NCBI RefSeq assembly: GCF_026650985.1 | Contig: NZ_CP086239.1 | Span: forward strand, 3,658,001-3,722,000 | Direction: 5' to 3' | From: Clostridium estertheticum | GTDB lineage: Bacteria; Bacillota; Clostridia; Clostridiales; Clostridiaceae | DNA length: 64,000 nt | Shown here: piece after piece, positions 38,508 through 48,331 of the stretch | Numbering within the stretch: position 1 is the first letter of the stretch | Layout of the letters: each line of letters starts with the position of its first letter | The notes under the pieces: model-generated | The model's input: the letters and a program-made list of their open reading frames with translations, nothing else | Database searches by the model: none | Told to the model about the DNA's origin: nothing | Translations under genes and position numbers: made by a program

Positions 38508-39215
38508 TTATGAATTATTAATGTTATATAACACCAAAGCACCGATTATTATAATCGCAGCTCCCCATATTGCTTTAACCCCAATATTTAATGTTAATAT
38601 ACCTCCTAAAAATGAACCTAATAAAAATGAAGAAACAATTGTAAAAAGACGAATAGTACGAATAGCTGCCTCATGATCCTTTTGGGTGAAAGCAATATAT
38701 GCCTCCCTTGCAGCTGATCGTAAATTACCCGTGGACATAGTTGAGCTATACGGAGAATCCGCAATTTTCGAAAATGAGCATACTTGAATGGACGCAACTA
38801 ATGAAATTGTAACATTTACAATAATATTAGGAATGGTACTAGGTATAAATCCTATTAGAAAAAGGACTATGATTTCAAAAATTAAAACTACCCTTGGCCA
38901 GTCAAGTATGAATACACGTGATGAATTATCTTTTATTGCTTGAACAACAATTACTCCAATTACGAAAGCTACAATAGCTGGAAGATTAGAAAGTGCCTTC
39001 ATCCATTCTCCTTTTGCAGCATAAATAGCTAAGAGTACAATATTCCCAGTTTGGGCATTAGCGAAAACGCCTCCCCTTCCTATGAATGTATAAGAATCCA
39101 AAAAACCTCCCGCAATTGCAAGAAGTATTCCAAATCTAAAGGACTCATGTATAACATGTTGTGAATGTAATTTTCTAATTCTTCTTTGCATTAAATTTAA
39201 GTTTATTTTAATCAA
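38508..39215 (-). CDS. DUF1275 (YoaK family) membrane protein
   Basis: 235 aa with six predicted membrane helices. Family hallmarks: AGGFLDSYTFIGRGGVFANAQ near residue 35 and a TGNIVLLA segment, then STGNLRSAA near residue 160. The function of the family is unknown. The start is TTG 39215, 10 bases after AAGGAG; ATG codon 9 lacks a site of its own. It follows tsaD by 19 bases and is probably read from the same transcript. Confidence 0.85.
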   Translation of the reverse strand: MIKINLNLMQRRIRKLHSQHVIHESFRFGILLAIAGGFLDSYTFIGRGGVFANAQTGNIVLLAIYAAKGEWMKALSNLPAIVAFVIGVIVVQAIKDNSSRVFILDWPRVVLIFEIIVLFLIGFIPSTIPNIIVNVTISLVASIQVCSFSKIADSPYSSTMSTGNLRSAAREAYIAFTQKDHEAAIRTIRLFTIVSSFLLGSFLGGILTLNIGVKAIWGAAIIIIGALVLYNINNS

Positions 39216-39234
39216 AATTTAAAGACTCCTTTTA

Positions 39235-40257
39235 TTATCTTTCTCCAAGCTTTAGGTTTGGTATTGCATTTAGTGTTAATGGTGAAACTCTTCCCTTTAT
39301 TAATTCAAAATAAGCTGCACTTCCAATCATAGCTGCATTATCAGTGCAAAGTATCATCTCCGGGAACATAACTTTTATATTTTTCTTTTGCCCTTCTTTT
39401 ATCATTGTTTCCCTAAGGCAAGAGTTTGAAGCCACGCCACCTGCTATTGTTATTTTATCTACCCCTTTAATTTTACATGCCTCAAAGGCATTCTCTACCA
39501 AAACATTAACCACTGCCTTTTGGAAAGACGCAGCCACGTCAGGTATATTAATTGTCTCATTTTTCATATTCATTTTATTCAAATAATTTAATACAGAAGA
39601 TTTGACTCCACTAAATGAAAAGTCTAAAGTAACATCATGAAATTTAGCTTTTGGAAACTTTATAGCATCTGCATTGCCCTCTTTTGCTATTTTATCTATT
39701 TTAGGTCCACCTGGATAACCAAGGCCTATTGCACGAGCTACCTTATCAAATGCTTCTCCCGCTGCATCATCTCTAGTTTCAGCCATAACTTCAAAGTCAC
39801 CGTGATCCTTCATGTATACAATAAATGTATGTCCGCCTGAAACTACCAAACACATAAATGGTGGCTCAAGCTCCTTATATTGAATAAAGTTAGCACTTAT
39901 ATGCCCTTCTATATGATTAACTCCAATTAACGGTTTATGCGTTGCATATGCGAGTCCCTTAGCGTATTGAACACCTACAAGTAGTGCCCCCACTAGTCCG
40001 GGTCCATAAGTTACTCCTATTGCATCTATATCATCTAATGTAACGTTAGCTTCATCTAGTGCTTCTTGAACCACTGCGCTTATTGCTTCTATGTGCTTTC
40101 TAGACGCTACTTCTGGAACAACGCCTCCAAACTTTTCATGTATATCTATTTGTGATGCAATTATGTTAGATAAAACATCCCTACCATTCACTACTACTGC
40201 AGCAGCTGTTTCATCACAACTTGATTCTATTGCAAGTATTTTAATATCCTTTTCCAT
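39235..40257 (-). CDS. tsaD: tRNA N6-threonylcarbamoyladenosine transferase TsaD
   Basis: 340 aa, full length. With TsaB and TsaE it transfers threonylcarbamoyl to A37 of tRNAs that read ANN codons. Signatures: [11 protein letters not shown] near the N-terminus, the metal-binding HIEGH in [10 protein letters not shown] (about 111), SGGHTFIVY and [12 protein letters not shown] near residue 270. AAGGTGGG precedes the ATG. No tsaB or tsaE is adjacent; the DUF1275 gene follows closely. Confidence 0.96.
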   Translation of the reverse strand: MEKDIKILAIESSCDETAAAVVVNGRDVLSNIIASQIDIHEKFGGVVPEVASRKHIEAISAVVQEALDEANVTLDDIDAIGVTYGPGLVGALLVGVQYAKGLAYATHKPLIGVNHIEGHISANFIQYKELEPPFMCLVVSGGHTFIVYMKDHGDFEVMAETRDDAAGEAFDKVARAIGLGYPGGPKIDKIAKEGNADAIKFPKAKFHDVTLDFSFSGVKSSVLNYLNKMNMKNETINIPDVAASFQKAVVNVLVENAFEACKIKGVDKITIAGGVASNSCLRETMIKEGQKKNIKVMFPEMILCTDNAAMIGSAAYFELIKGRVSPLTLNAIPNLKLGER

Positions 40258-40520
40258 TGTTTTTACCCACCTTTGACGTAATTTATATGATTTTTCTATA
40301 TGTATTCATAAAAATATTTTAATAATTTTGTATTCTAAAAAAGTTTCATCTAATAATTATACTTTATTAGCTTTAGCATATCAAATTTATATATGCCTAA
40401 TCTAATTGTTCAAATTTTGGCAAGTATCTTTATATGATATAATTATATGTACAAGACTGATATTTTTTTTAATACATATAATAGTAATTAAATGTTTAAT
40501 ATAGATCCTAGGGGGAACAT

Positions 40521-41159
40521 ATGAATAACACTTATGCAAAAGTCATTATAAAGGGCTCACCCATTTCAAAATCCAATTTCAAACTTTTTAATACAAATGG
40601 GAGAGCCATTTTACCTTATAATTCTGGTAAATACCACGATAGGTATGCTTTATATGAAGAAGAAATTGCTTATCAATGTAGAAGCCAGAATCCCAGCATT
40701 TTTTTAACAGAATCTCTTATCGCCGTTTTAAAGGTATATTATAAAAGTATCAAAAGACATCCTGATACAAACAACATAACCAAAAGTATTTTCGATGGCA
40801 TAGAAAAAAGCGGTCTTATAGTTAATGATGCTCAAGTTACAAGACTTATTATTGAAGAATTTTACGATGCCGAAAATCCTAGATTTGAACTAGAACTTTT
40901 TGGTGAAAGTATATATGCTATGAAATATTCAATAGTTGAAAGGGAAGAAAAAAATCCACCTATAAATTATGATCCACCATCAAATAGAAAAAACACCATC
41001 GGATCTAAACTAAATAAAGCTAAATCCGGGGTCATTAAGAATTCTACCTCAAATTCAATTTGTGAAATATGTGGGAAAGTAGTACCAAAGGATGAGTGCA
41101 TTTCGGCTAATAAGGGTAAAGCCTCTCTTTGCAAACATTGTTTTAAGAAATTATTTTAA
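40521..41159 (+). CDS. RusA-like endonuclease domain with C-terminal zinc ribbon
   Basis: 212 aa. The N-terminal part (about 5-125) resembles RusA Holliday junction resolvases: HPDTNNITKSIFDGIE has the conserved D-x-x-N pattern and IVNDAQVTRL the second acidic group. The C-terminal part has CEICGKVVPKDEC and CKHC, a treble-clef/zinc-ribbon not found in E. coli RusA. RusA genes are usually phage-borne, but there are no phage genes nearby, so this looks like a chromosomal member of clostridia. AGGGGGAAC precedes the ATG closely. A strong terminator follows. Confidence 0.7.
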   Translation: MNNTYAKVIIKGSPISKSNFKLFNTNGRAILPYNSGKYHDRYALYEEEIAYQCRSQNPSIFLTESLIAVLKVYYKSIKRHPDTNNITKSIFDGIEKSGLIVNDAQVTRLIIEEFYDAENPRFELELFGESIYAMKYSIVEREEKNPPINYDPPSNRKNTIGSKLNKAKSGVIKNSTSNSICEICGKVVPKDECISANKGKASLCKHCFKKLF

Positions 41160-41161
41160 TT

Positions 41162-41215
41162 GTAACAGTCAAACCATTTTACAAAACGCAAAATGATTTG
41201 ACTGTTACTTTTTAT
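41162..41215 (+). terminator. Terminator of the RusA-like gene
   Basis: GTAACAGTCAAA pairs with TTTGACTGTTAC, followed by TTTTTATG. Confidence 0.75.
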
Positions 41216-41286
41216 GTATACATATTACAAATAAATCTGGCTATGCTATTAATATAAATATTAAAATATGAAAGGAGATATAACTC

Positions 41287-41412
41287 ATGAATAAAAATAA
41301 AAAAACCAAAATTAAAAAGGTTAATGACGCCATAAATAACATGGGAAATAGTACAAGTTTTGAATCTTTAAAAAATAAAGATAAAAAAAATAATCATGAA
41401 GGGTTAAAGTAA
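41287..41412 (+). CDS. Very small basic hypothetical protein
   Basis: 41 aa, starting MNKNKKTKIKKVNDAINNM and ending HEGLK; Lys- and Asn-rich with no hydrophobic segment. Support is the AAAGGAG 9 bases before the ATG and an intrinsic terminator 28 bases after the stop, so it looks like a separate transcription unit. It resembles small conserved clostridial or sporulation peptides only in composition. Confidence 0.5.
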   Translation: MNKNKKTKIKKVNDAINNMGNSTSFESLKNKDKKNNHEGLK

Positions 41413-41439
41413 TAAGTTAAATACATGAAAATGAATAGA

Positions 41440-41486
41440 AAATTGCATTAAGGGTATTCCTACCTTATTTATGCAATTTTTTTATT
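41440..41486 (+). terminator. Terminator of the 41-aa gene
   Basis: AAATTGCAT pairs with ATGCAATTT, followed by TTTTATTC. Confidence 0.68.
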
Positions 41487-41683
41487 CGTTATAAAACTAA
41501 TTTGAATTCAATTTATTAAAATACTGATAATACCATTGTTATACATATTATATGTTATAATAGAACTTATATCTTGTATTGTACGAATTTTTACAACATT
41601 TAGAATATAATGTCATCTTTCTAATGATGTACAAAATATATTTTAATTATAATTCAGTTTTGAAAATAATAGGAGGGATAAAT

Positions 41684-42712
41684 ATGAGCACAAATGTTAA
41701 CATCGATTGGAGCAAATTAGGTTTTGCTTATAGCAAGACAGATCTTAGGTATATCTCAATATGGAAAAACGGTAAATGGGATGATGGGAAACTAGTTAAA
41801 GATAACAATCTTTCTATAAGTGAAGCTTCAACATCTCTTCATTATGGTCAGCAGTGTTTTGAGGGGTTAAAAGCTTATCGCACAAAGGACGGAAGTATTC
41901 AATTATTTAGACCTTTGGAGAATGCAAAACGTTTGAGAAACAGTTGTTCACGTGTTTTAATACCTGAAATTTCAGATGAAAAATTTCTTGATGCATGTTT
42001 GCAAGTTGTTAAAGCAAATGAAGCTTTCGTCGCACCATACGGAACTGGGGCGACACTTTATCTCAGACCTTATGTAATAGGTATTGGGGACAACCTCGGA
42101 GTAGGTCCAGCACCCGAATTTTTATTTGGTCTATTCTGTTGCCCAGTAGGTGCTTATTTTAAAGCTGGTCTGTCTCCAGTAAACTTTATGACATCAGATG
42201 AATATGATAGAGCTGCACCATTTGGTACTGGCGACGTAAAGGTTGGAGGAAACTATGCCGCAAGCCTTCTTGCTCATGAACACGCTGCATCAAAAGGTTT
42301 TGCAGACTGTATATACCTTGATCCTGCAACCCACACTAAAATTGAGGAAGTTGGCGCTGCAAACTTTTTTGGTATTACAAAAGATAATGTATTTGTAACT
42401 CCAAAATCACCATCAATACTTCCTAGTATAACTAAAAAATCATTAATTTATATTGCAAAAGAGTATTTAAAAATGGATGTACAAGAAAGAGATGTTCCAA
42501 TAGATAGTCTTTCTGATTTTAAAGAAACAGGCGCATGTGGAACTGCTGCTGTAATTACACCTATTGGTGGCATTGAACATAAAGGTAAACTTCATGTTTT
42601 CCACAGCGAAACAGAAGTTGGCCCAGTTACTAGAAAACTTTATGATACTCTTTACGGGATTCAATTTGGTGATGTATTAGCACCAGAAGGTTGGATTGTA
42701 AAAGTTAAATAA
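41684..42712 (+). CDS. ilvE: Branched-chain amino acid aminotransferase
   Basis: 342 aa, class IV PLP aminotransferase of the long BCAT type. It exchanges amino groups between glutamate and the keto acids of Val, Leu and Ile. The PLP Lys lies in [15 protein letters not shown] near residue 188; [14 protein letters not shown] and LYLRPYVIG are typical. The start is ATG 41684, 6 bases after AGGAGGG; a reading frame from 41579 has no site. It has its own terminator. No T-box-like leader is visible. Confidence 0.95.
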   Translation: MSTNVNIDWSKLGFAYSKTDLRYISIWKNGKWDDGKLVKDNNLSISEASTSLHYGQQCFEGLKAYRTKDGSIQLFRPLENAKRLRNSCSRVLIPEISDEKFLDACLQVVKANEAFVAPYGTGATLYLRPYVIGIGDNLGVGPAPEFLFGLFCCPVGAYFKAGLSPVNFMTSDEYDRAAPFGTGDVKVGGNYAASLLAHEHAASKGFADCIYLDPATHTKIEEVGAANFFGITKDNVFVTPKSPSILPSITKKSLIYIAKEYLKMDVQERDVPIDSLSDFKETGACGTAAVITPIGGIEHKGKLHVFHSETEVGPVTRKLYDTLYGIQFGDVLAPEGWIVKVK

Positions 42713-42727
42713 ACATTATATATAACA

Positions 42728-42762
42728 AAAAAACTTCAAAATTTATATTTTGAAGTTTTTTT
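42728..42762. terminator. Bidirectional terminator between ilvE and glgP
   Basis: A 15-bp AAAAAACTTCAAAAT stem with A- and T-rich flanks between convergent genes. Confidence 0.78.
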
Positions 42763-42799
42763 GTTTTTCTTGTGTTTATAATTATTATATAATCTAGAA

Positions 42800-44419
42800 T
42801 TATTTTATATACATTTTGTTATAGTATTCGTTAAGCATTCTCTCAACTGAAAACTCATAACTTGTAGTTCTAATACTTTCTCTCATCATTTCTACCCACT
42901 TTTCTCTATTTCCATAATAAGTAGCCATAACTCTATTAATTAAAGTATCATAAAGAGCAAGCGTATCATGTTTATCTAATTCTACTTCTGTTAAATCGTC
43001 AAGACCTACACCGTCTCCGAACTGCCATCCATTTACACCATCAATACAAGCTTCCGGCCACCAACCATCTAAAATAGAACAGTTTAATACGCCATTCATT
43101 GCAGCTTTCATTCCCGACGTTCCACTAGCCTCAAGAGGTCTTCTAGGATTGTTTAGCCAAATATCTGATCCTCTAGTTAACATTCTCCCTATATTCATAT
43201 CATAATTTTCAAGAAATACTACGCTGCTAGGATATTTTTTCATCATTCTTATGAGTTTCGCTACTATTTCTTTTCCTATGTCATCAAGAGGATGAGCCTT
43301 CCCTGAGAATACAATTTGAACTTTTCCGCTTTTAAGTAGAGGAGAAATAATCTCCTCACTAGTAAATATTAAGTCACTTCTCTTATATGGTGCAGCCCTT
43401 CTTGAAAATCCAATAAGTAACTTATCTACGCAAAGCGTGGTCCCAGTTCTTTCTTTAATAAATTCTATTAGTTCTTTTTTAATAGTTATATGAGTTCCCC
43501 AAAGATCTCCATTATTATCGTAAGCCTTGGTCATTCGTTTGTCTACCCAAGTTGGTTTATGAATTCCATTAGTTATGCCAATAATTTCAGGCCTTCCAGC
43601 AACAGTTTTCCACATTTTATTTGCAGTTTCCATGTGAAGTTTTGCTACAGCGTTAGCTTTCCTTGAGAGTCTAAGTCCTGCTACAGTCATGTTAAATGGT
43701 TCTCCCCCAAGTCTAATCATTTGCTGCCTAGTCAATTCATTAAATGCTCCCATATACTCTAATTTATCAATAGGATGAGATTCATTACCTTCAACTATTG
43801 GAGTATGAGTTGTAAATACTACTTCATCACGAGTTTTCACCCAAGAATCTTCAAAACTATATCCTGATTGCATTTTTTCTTTTATAAGCTCCGTTGCCGC
43901 AAGTACAGCATGGCCCTCATTGAAATGATATACATCAATTGGTATATTTAAAGCTCTTAAAGCTTTTACACCACCAATACCTAACACTATTTCTTGAGCT
44001 ATTCTTTCTTCTCCAAACCAACCATACAATTGTCCTGTTATCCACCTATCACCATTTTCCGGTATATCAGTATCTAAAAGATATATTGGGTTGTTTCCGA
44101 ACTCTTCTAATTTCCAAACCTTACATGCTACTTTTAAATTTCTGATATTAACAGTTACTTTTACTCCCGTGTCTTTTAAAAACTCATAATGATAGTTATG
44201 ATATGTATCATATACTTCACCATTTTCATCTATAATCTGCTCCGTATACCCTTGTTTCCATTTAAGTCCTATTCCAACAAGTGGTAAATTTAGATCTTTA
44301 GCACCTTTCAAATGATCACCTGCAAGTATTCCTAGTCCCCCTGCATAAGTTTTAAAATCTGAGCTTAGTCCATACTCCATACAAAAATAAGCAACTCTTG
44401 GAAGATTATTAGTATCCAA
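42800..44419 (-). CDS. glgP: Alpha-glucan phosphorylase (short GT35 type)
   Basis: 539 aa, clearly shorter than the ~800-aa glycogen phosphorylases but a common length for the alpha-glucan phosphorylase subfamily of anaerobes. It releases glucose 1-phosphate from alpha-1,4-glucans. Motifs: MEYGLSSDFKTYAGGLGILAG at the N-terminus region (residues 14-33) and the PLP Lys in EASGTSGMKAAMNGVLN near residue 425. The start is TTG 44419 with GGAGGGG 8 bases upstream. No other glycogen genes are in the window. Confidence 0.9.
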   Translation of the reverse strand: MDTNNLPRVAYFCMEYGLSSDFKTYAGGLGILAGDHLKGAKDLNLPLVGIGLKWKQGYTEQIIDENGEVYDTYHNYHYEFLKDTGVKVTVNIRNLKVACKVWKLEEFGNNPIYLLDTDIPENGDRWITGQLYGWFGEERIAQEIVLGIGGVKALRALNIPIDVYHFNEGHAVLAATELIKEKMQSGYSFEDSWVKTRDEVVFTTHTPIVEGNESHPIDKLEYMGAFNELTRQQMIRLGGEPFNMTVAGLRLSRKANAVAKLHMETANKMWKTVAGRPEIIGITNGIHKPTWVDKRMTKAYDNNGDLWGTHITIKKELIEFIKERTGTTLCVDKLLIGFSRRAAPYKRSDLIFTSEEIISPLLKSGKVQIVFSGKAHPLDDIGKEIVAKLIRMMKKYPSSVVFLENYDMNIGRMLTRGSDIWLNNPRRPLEASGTSGMKAAMNGVLNCSILDGWWPEACIDGVNGWQFGDGVGLDDLTEVELDKHDTLALYDTLINRVMATYYGNREKWVEMMRESIRTTSYEFSVERMLNEYYNKMYIK

Positions 44420-44560
44420 TAGATTCCCCTCCTACATTTCTTGTTAATATAAAATAATTTACAATTATATTATAACTCTACCTTTTATGTTTATTATACA
44501 TAATTATCTAATTCAATGCAAGCGTTTGCACAAAACATATTTTTTATAAACCTACCTCGT

Positions 44561-44582
44561 TAAATCATCTCCTGGGTCGCTG
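44561..44582 (-). repeat. Third copy of the dispersed ~20-bp motif
   Basis: CAGCGACCCAGGAGATGATT on the minus strand, identical over 20 bases to the copy at 1709-1730. It lies in a gene-free stretch between the Ehr operon end and glgP. Confidence 0.65.
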
Positions 44583-44668
44583 CAATATTAAATAACAAAA
44601 GTACCCATAAGAAGTGTTTGCACTCAAACTATCACTTCCTACCGGTACCTAACTCTTGCCTATTGATT

Positions 44669-45403
44669 TTAGTCTATTTTTTTAATTTTATCCATTATTT
44701 TAAGAAGCCCAAAAATAATGGCCTGCGGAGAGGGAGGACAACCTGGAATTACAAGATCTACTGGCAGTATATCGTTAAGTGTACCATACACTCCATCACC
44801 CTCTTTAAATACTCCGCCGTTATAAGCGCAACTACCAACAGCTATGACTATTTTAGGTTCAGCCATCGCCTGGTAAGTCTTCTCTAAAGCTTCTTTCATA
44901 TTTATAGTAACAGGCCCTGTTACCACTAATCCATCTGCATGCCTTGGAGATGGGGATACATTAATTCCAAATCTTGAAATATCATAAAACGTGTTTGAAA
45001 GTGCATTAAGTTCTGACATACAGGCATTACAAGAACCAGTATCTACTACTCTTAGTACAAGTGATCTCCTGAAAGTCTTATATATTTTTTCCCTAAGTTT
45101 ATCACCTGCAAGTTCTAACTGTGACATTTTATAATCAGATGTCATTTTCAAAACGGATTTGGGACAAATATTAACGCAATTCCTACAATAAATACATTTT
45201 TTATCATCTACACTTACTAGATGCTCTGCATTTGTAATAGTATTTATCTTAATGGCATTCACTGGGCATACATTCATGCATTTTCCGCAATTATCACATA
45301 CATTTCGCTCTGCAATTATTTTCCCATAAGAGAATTCATTAATTTCAATTGGATCCTTTATTGTTTCTGTTCCATATTTTATTCTATCAATTATATTATT
45401 CAT
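44669..45403 (-). CDS. Ehr complex small subunit: ferredoxin-like domain fused to a NuoB/HycG-like domain
   Basis: 244 aa. Residues 30-82 form a two-[4Fe-4S] ferredoxin domain (Cys 36, 39, 42, 46 and 70, 73, 76, 80), joining the role of HycF/NuoI to the small subunit. Residues 115-235 are NuoB/HycG-like with the proximal cluster ligands kept: SCNAC (125, 128), GSCA (192) and PGCPPSP (222). So the electron path to the large subunit appears complete. Last gene of the operon, 11 bases after the large subunit; AGGGAG precedes the ATG. Confidence 0.85.
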   Translation of the reverse strand: MNNIIDRIKYGTETIKDPIEINEFSYGKIIAERNVCDNCGKCMNVCPVNAIKINTITNAEHLVSVDDKKCIYCRNCVNICPKSVLKMTSDYKMSQLELAGDKLREKIYKTFRRSLVLRVVDTGSCNACMSELNALSNTFYDISRFGINVSPSPRHADGLVVTGPVTINMKEALEKTYQAMAEPKIVIAVGSCAYNGGVFKEGDGVYGTLNDILPVDLVIPGCPPSPQAIIFGLLKIMDKIKKID

Positions 45404-45414
45404 TTTAATACTCC

Positions 45415-46851
45415 CTACTTGTCATTCTCAGAATAAGACATATTAAAGCTTTTATTAATAAGAGGAAAATCAGGAATAATTTCCTCAAGAACCGCTTCAC
45501 TCATACCTGTCCAATTAGTAAAAGAAGGAGTTTTAAAGTAGATTCGGTCAAACTTATTATCTTTTCCTGTTAAACCATAAACTACAAGCTCTCCCTTTAC
45601 TGTTTCAACTGAAGTTATTCCCTCTAACCCCTCTTTTAAATAAAATTCATTTTTTTCTCTTTTTATATCAACATTTATATATGAGAGTGCTTTCTCTATA
45701 AAAGCAAAAGCATCTTTAAGCTCGCGAGCTTTCAATTTATACCTTTCAAAAACTCCACCCTTTGTTTCTATATTTATATCTCTTTTTATTTCCTTATATA
45801 ATTCATATGGAAATGAGACTCTAACATCATATTTCAAATTGCATGCCCTTGCTACAACACCTGTCATACATAATTTTTTAGCCATAGATCGACTAACCAT
45901 TCCTGTATCTTCTACTCTATCTAAAAATGAAACTGAATTCACACTCATTTTTATTATGCTAAGTACCCGTGCTTTAAGACTTTTTAAGGTATCTAGAACA
46001 TCTTTCTTTTTCTTTTCATCAAAATCTATATTTATTCCAAGAGGAACAATGGCATTTCTCATATACCTACTTCCACTTATCCTCTCACATAACTGATGCA
46101 CTGCTTCTGAAAAATAGCCGAATTTTTTAGCTACATAACTATAACCAATATCATTACCTACTCCACCTAAATCATCCATATAATTATACATTCGCTCAAG
46201 TTCTAAAAGAACAACTCTAAAAGCCTTAACCTCGATGCTAACATCTGCTCCTAAAAGTTTTTCTACAAGCATAGCATAAACTTCTCCATAAGCTACGCTC
46301 GATTCTCCAGACACACGCTCAAACATAAGATTCAATGTATTTGCATTTATATCCTTACATAATTCTTCTATTCCTCTATATTTGTACATAAGTTTTATTT
46401 CAAGATTTTCTATTGGTTCTCCCATAACACTAAACCTAAAATGACCCGGTTCAATAATCCCTGCATGTACGGGCCCTACTGCAACTTGATATGCCGCTGT
46501 CCCCGATACCTCTTTAATCTTGTAATCATAATCTTTATTAATTTCTCTTTGAAATAATTTGCTTTGATAAATTATATTACTAAGATCAATTGGTTTTTTA
46601 TCAGTAACATAACTACATATTACATAATAACCTTGCTTACTATTTGAAAACACACAATTTATTGTAGTTTCTTTTTCAACTACAGAAAACTCACAAATAT
46701 AATTAAATTTATATAAATCAACACAAATAAGCACAATTTTTCTGATTTGGTCTGATTTTACTCTAACGTATAACTCATTATTATTTTTAACTTCATATTT
46801 TAAATCGAAATTTAATTCTTGTAGACTGTTTATAATATCTGCTATTTTCAT
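45415..46851 (-). CDS. Ehr complex large subunit, HycE/NuoCD-like, lacking the NiFe cysteines
   Basis: 478 aa. The N-terminal NuoC-like part (about 1-110) is fused to a NuoD/HycE-like part. VAVGPVHAGIIEPGHFRF (123-140) and YKYRGIEELCKDIN are well conserved with HycE. Where [NiFe] hydrogenases have RxCGxC, this protein reads RVSGES (179-184); where they have DPCxxC near the end, it reads LINKSFNMSYS. All four nickel-binding cysteines are therefore absent and it cannot be a normal hydrogenase. The remaining fold is close to complex I subunits and to the Ehr class (energy-converting hydrogenase-related). No hydrogenase maturation genes are in the window. Confidence 0.82.
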   Translation of the reverse strand: MKIADIINSLQELNFDLKYEVKNNNELYVRVKSDQIRKIVLICVDLYKFNYICEFSVVEKETTINCVFSNSKQGYYVICSYVTDKKPIDLSNIIYQSKLFQREINKDYDYKIKEVSGTAAYQVAVGPVHAGIIEPGHFRFSVMGEPIENLEIKLMYKYRGIEELCKDINANTLNLMFERVSGESSVAYGEVYAMLVEKLLGADVSIEVKAFRVVLLELERMYNYMDDLGGVGNDIGYSYVAKKFGYFSEAVHQLCERISGSRYMRNAIVPLGINIDFDEKKKKDVLDTLKSLKARVLSIIKMSVNSVSFLDRVEDTGMVSRSMAKKLCMTGVVARACNLKYDVRVSFPYELYKEIKRDINIETKGGVFERYKLKARELKDAFAFIEKALSYINVDIKREKNEFYLKEGLEGITSVETVKGELVVYGLTGKDNKFDRIYFKTPSFTNWTGMSEAVLEEIIPDFPLINKSFNMSYSENDK

Positions 46852-46862
46852 ATCTTCACTTC

Positions 46863-48320
46863 CTAATCACATATAATTAAAACTGCATTATTTATCATAT
46901 TTGACAAATATCCATTCATAGTTAAACTTATAATAATAATTGAAACAAAACATAACGCTAGTGGAAATATATTTTTTTTATCTTCTTTCATTTTAACATA
47001 TTTTACTCCAGGTTCAGTGTTAAAAACTATCTTAATGAATACCCGCAGGAATCCTGCAAAAACTAACAAGAGACAAAAAGCATAGATTGCAGTGACAATA
47101 TAATTTCCACTCTCAACAGTTCCTACAATTATATAGTACTCACTAAAAAAAGCTGGGAATGGTGGTGCTCCTGTAATTATAAGCATACCTAAAATAAGGA
47201 ATACTGCATTTATTGGCATAGTCTTTATTAACGCATCTATCTTGTCTATACGTTTTGTTTTATATGCATTTAATAAATTTCCTGCAGTTAAAAACAACAT
47301 AGATTTTCCAAATGCATGTACTATCGAATGAAGTATTGCACCAAAAACTGCAATTTTACTTCCAACTCCAAGTCCGAGTGCTATAATGCCCATGTTTTCA
47401 ACTGATGAGAATGCAAGCAGTCTTTTATAATTAAGTTGTCTTAAAATACTAAACGATGAAATTATAAGAGATACACAACCAAAAACTATAAACAACCACT
47501 TGGTATTTTGTAGTCCCGGTATATGTTTAGTTATAATATAAAACCTTAAAATAACATACAACGCAAGATTCAAAAGAACCCCAGACATAGCACTAACTGG
47601 AGCTGGCGAGTCACTATAGGCATCTGGCAGCCATGTATGCATAGGTGCCAGTCCTGCTTTTGTACCAAGTCCTACAAATATTAATGTGAAAGCTATTTTA
47701 ATAACATATGTACTTTGCGGATTTGGATTGGATACAAGATGAGACCATTTAAGTATCTCGCCCGCATCTTGATTACTATAAGCATTAACAAATATTAATA
47801 TGCCAATTAACCCAATACCTATTCCAATTGAACAAATAATTACATACTTCCAAGCGGATTCTAATGAATTTTTATTAATGTTAAAACCAAACAGAAATGT
47901 AGTTGTAAGTGTCGTTCCTTCTAGTCCAATCCACATTGCAACAATATTATTAGTTAGTGAAATAAAAATCATAAAAAACACAAAGAAATTAAATAGAAAA
48001 TAATAAAATTTACCTCTTTTAAGAGTGATTGTTTTCTCTTTTATCTCATCTGTAATGTACCTATATGAGTAAATACTAACGATTATATTTATGCTAGCTA
48101 TAATCAAAAGCTGCACAATACTTAAACTATCAATATAAAAAAATTCATTAAAATAACTAAGGGAATAACCGCAAGATACGATTGTAATAATTTTTAGTAC
48201 AATACCTAAAACCAATACAGCTCCAAATATTGTAAAAAATCCAGTGGTTTTTATGTTTTTAAAGAGTAAGGGTGTAACTATTAAAAATAAGAACAAAATA
48301 CCAAGTACTGTAATATACAT
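46863..48320 (-). CDS. Ehr complex antiporter-like subunit (HyfF/NuoN-like)
   Basis: 485 aa with about 14 membrane helices. The proton-antiporter core is visible as GTKAGLAPMHTWLPDAYSDS near residue 230 and GLEGTTLTTTFLFGF near 132, with buried Lys and Glu residues typical of Mrp/NuoL/M/N subunits. It is one of two such subunits in the operon (with the gene at 49914). Start codon ATG 48320, with a weak GGTGA site; it lies 11 bases after the HyfE-like gene and 11 bases before the large subunit. Confidence 0.85.
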   Translation of the reverse strand: MYITVLGILFLFLIVTPLLFKNIKTTGFFTIFGAVLVLGIVLKIITIVSCGYSLSYFNEFFYIDSLSIVQLLIIASINIIVSIYSYRYITDEIKEKTITLKRGKFYYFLFNFFVFFMIFISLTNNIVAMWIGLEGTTLTTTFLFGFNINKNSLESAWKYVIICSIGIGIGLIGILIFVNAYSNQDAGEILKWSHLVSNPNPQSTYVIKIAFTLIFVGLGTKAGLAPMHTWLPDAYSDSPAPVSAMSGVLLNLALYVILRFYIITKHIPGLQNTKWLFIVFGCVSLIISSFSILRQLNYKRLLAFSSVENMGIIALGLGVGSKIAVFGAILHSIVHAFGKSMLFLTAGNLLNAYKTKRIDKIDALIKTMPINAVFLILGMLIITGAPPFPAFFSEYYIIVGTVESGNYIVTAIYAFCLLLVFAGFLRVFIKIVFNTEPGVKYVKMKEDKKNIFPLALCFVSIIIISLTMNGYLSNMINNAVLIICD

Positions 48321-48331
48321 TATTTCACCAA

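Noticed and set aside
41579-41683. N-terminal extension of IlvE
   Set aside because: Extra 35 residues are not part of the family, while AGGAGGG directly precedes ATG 41684.
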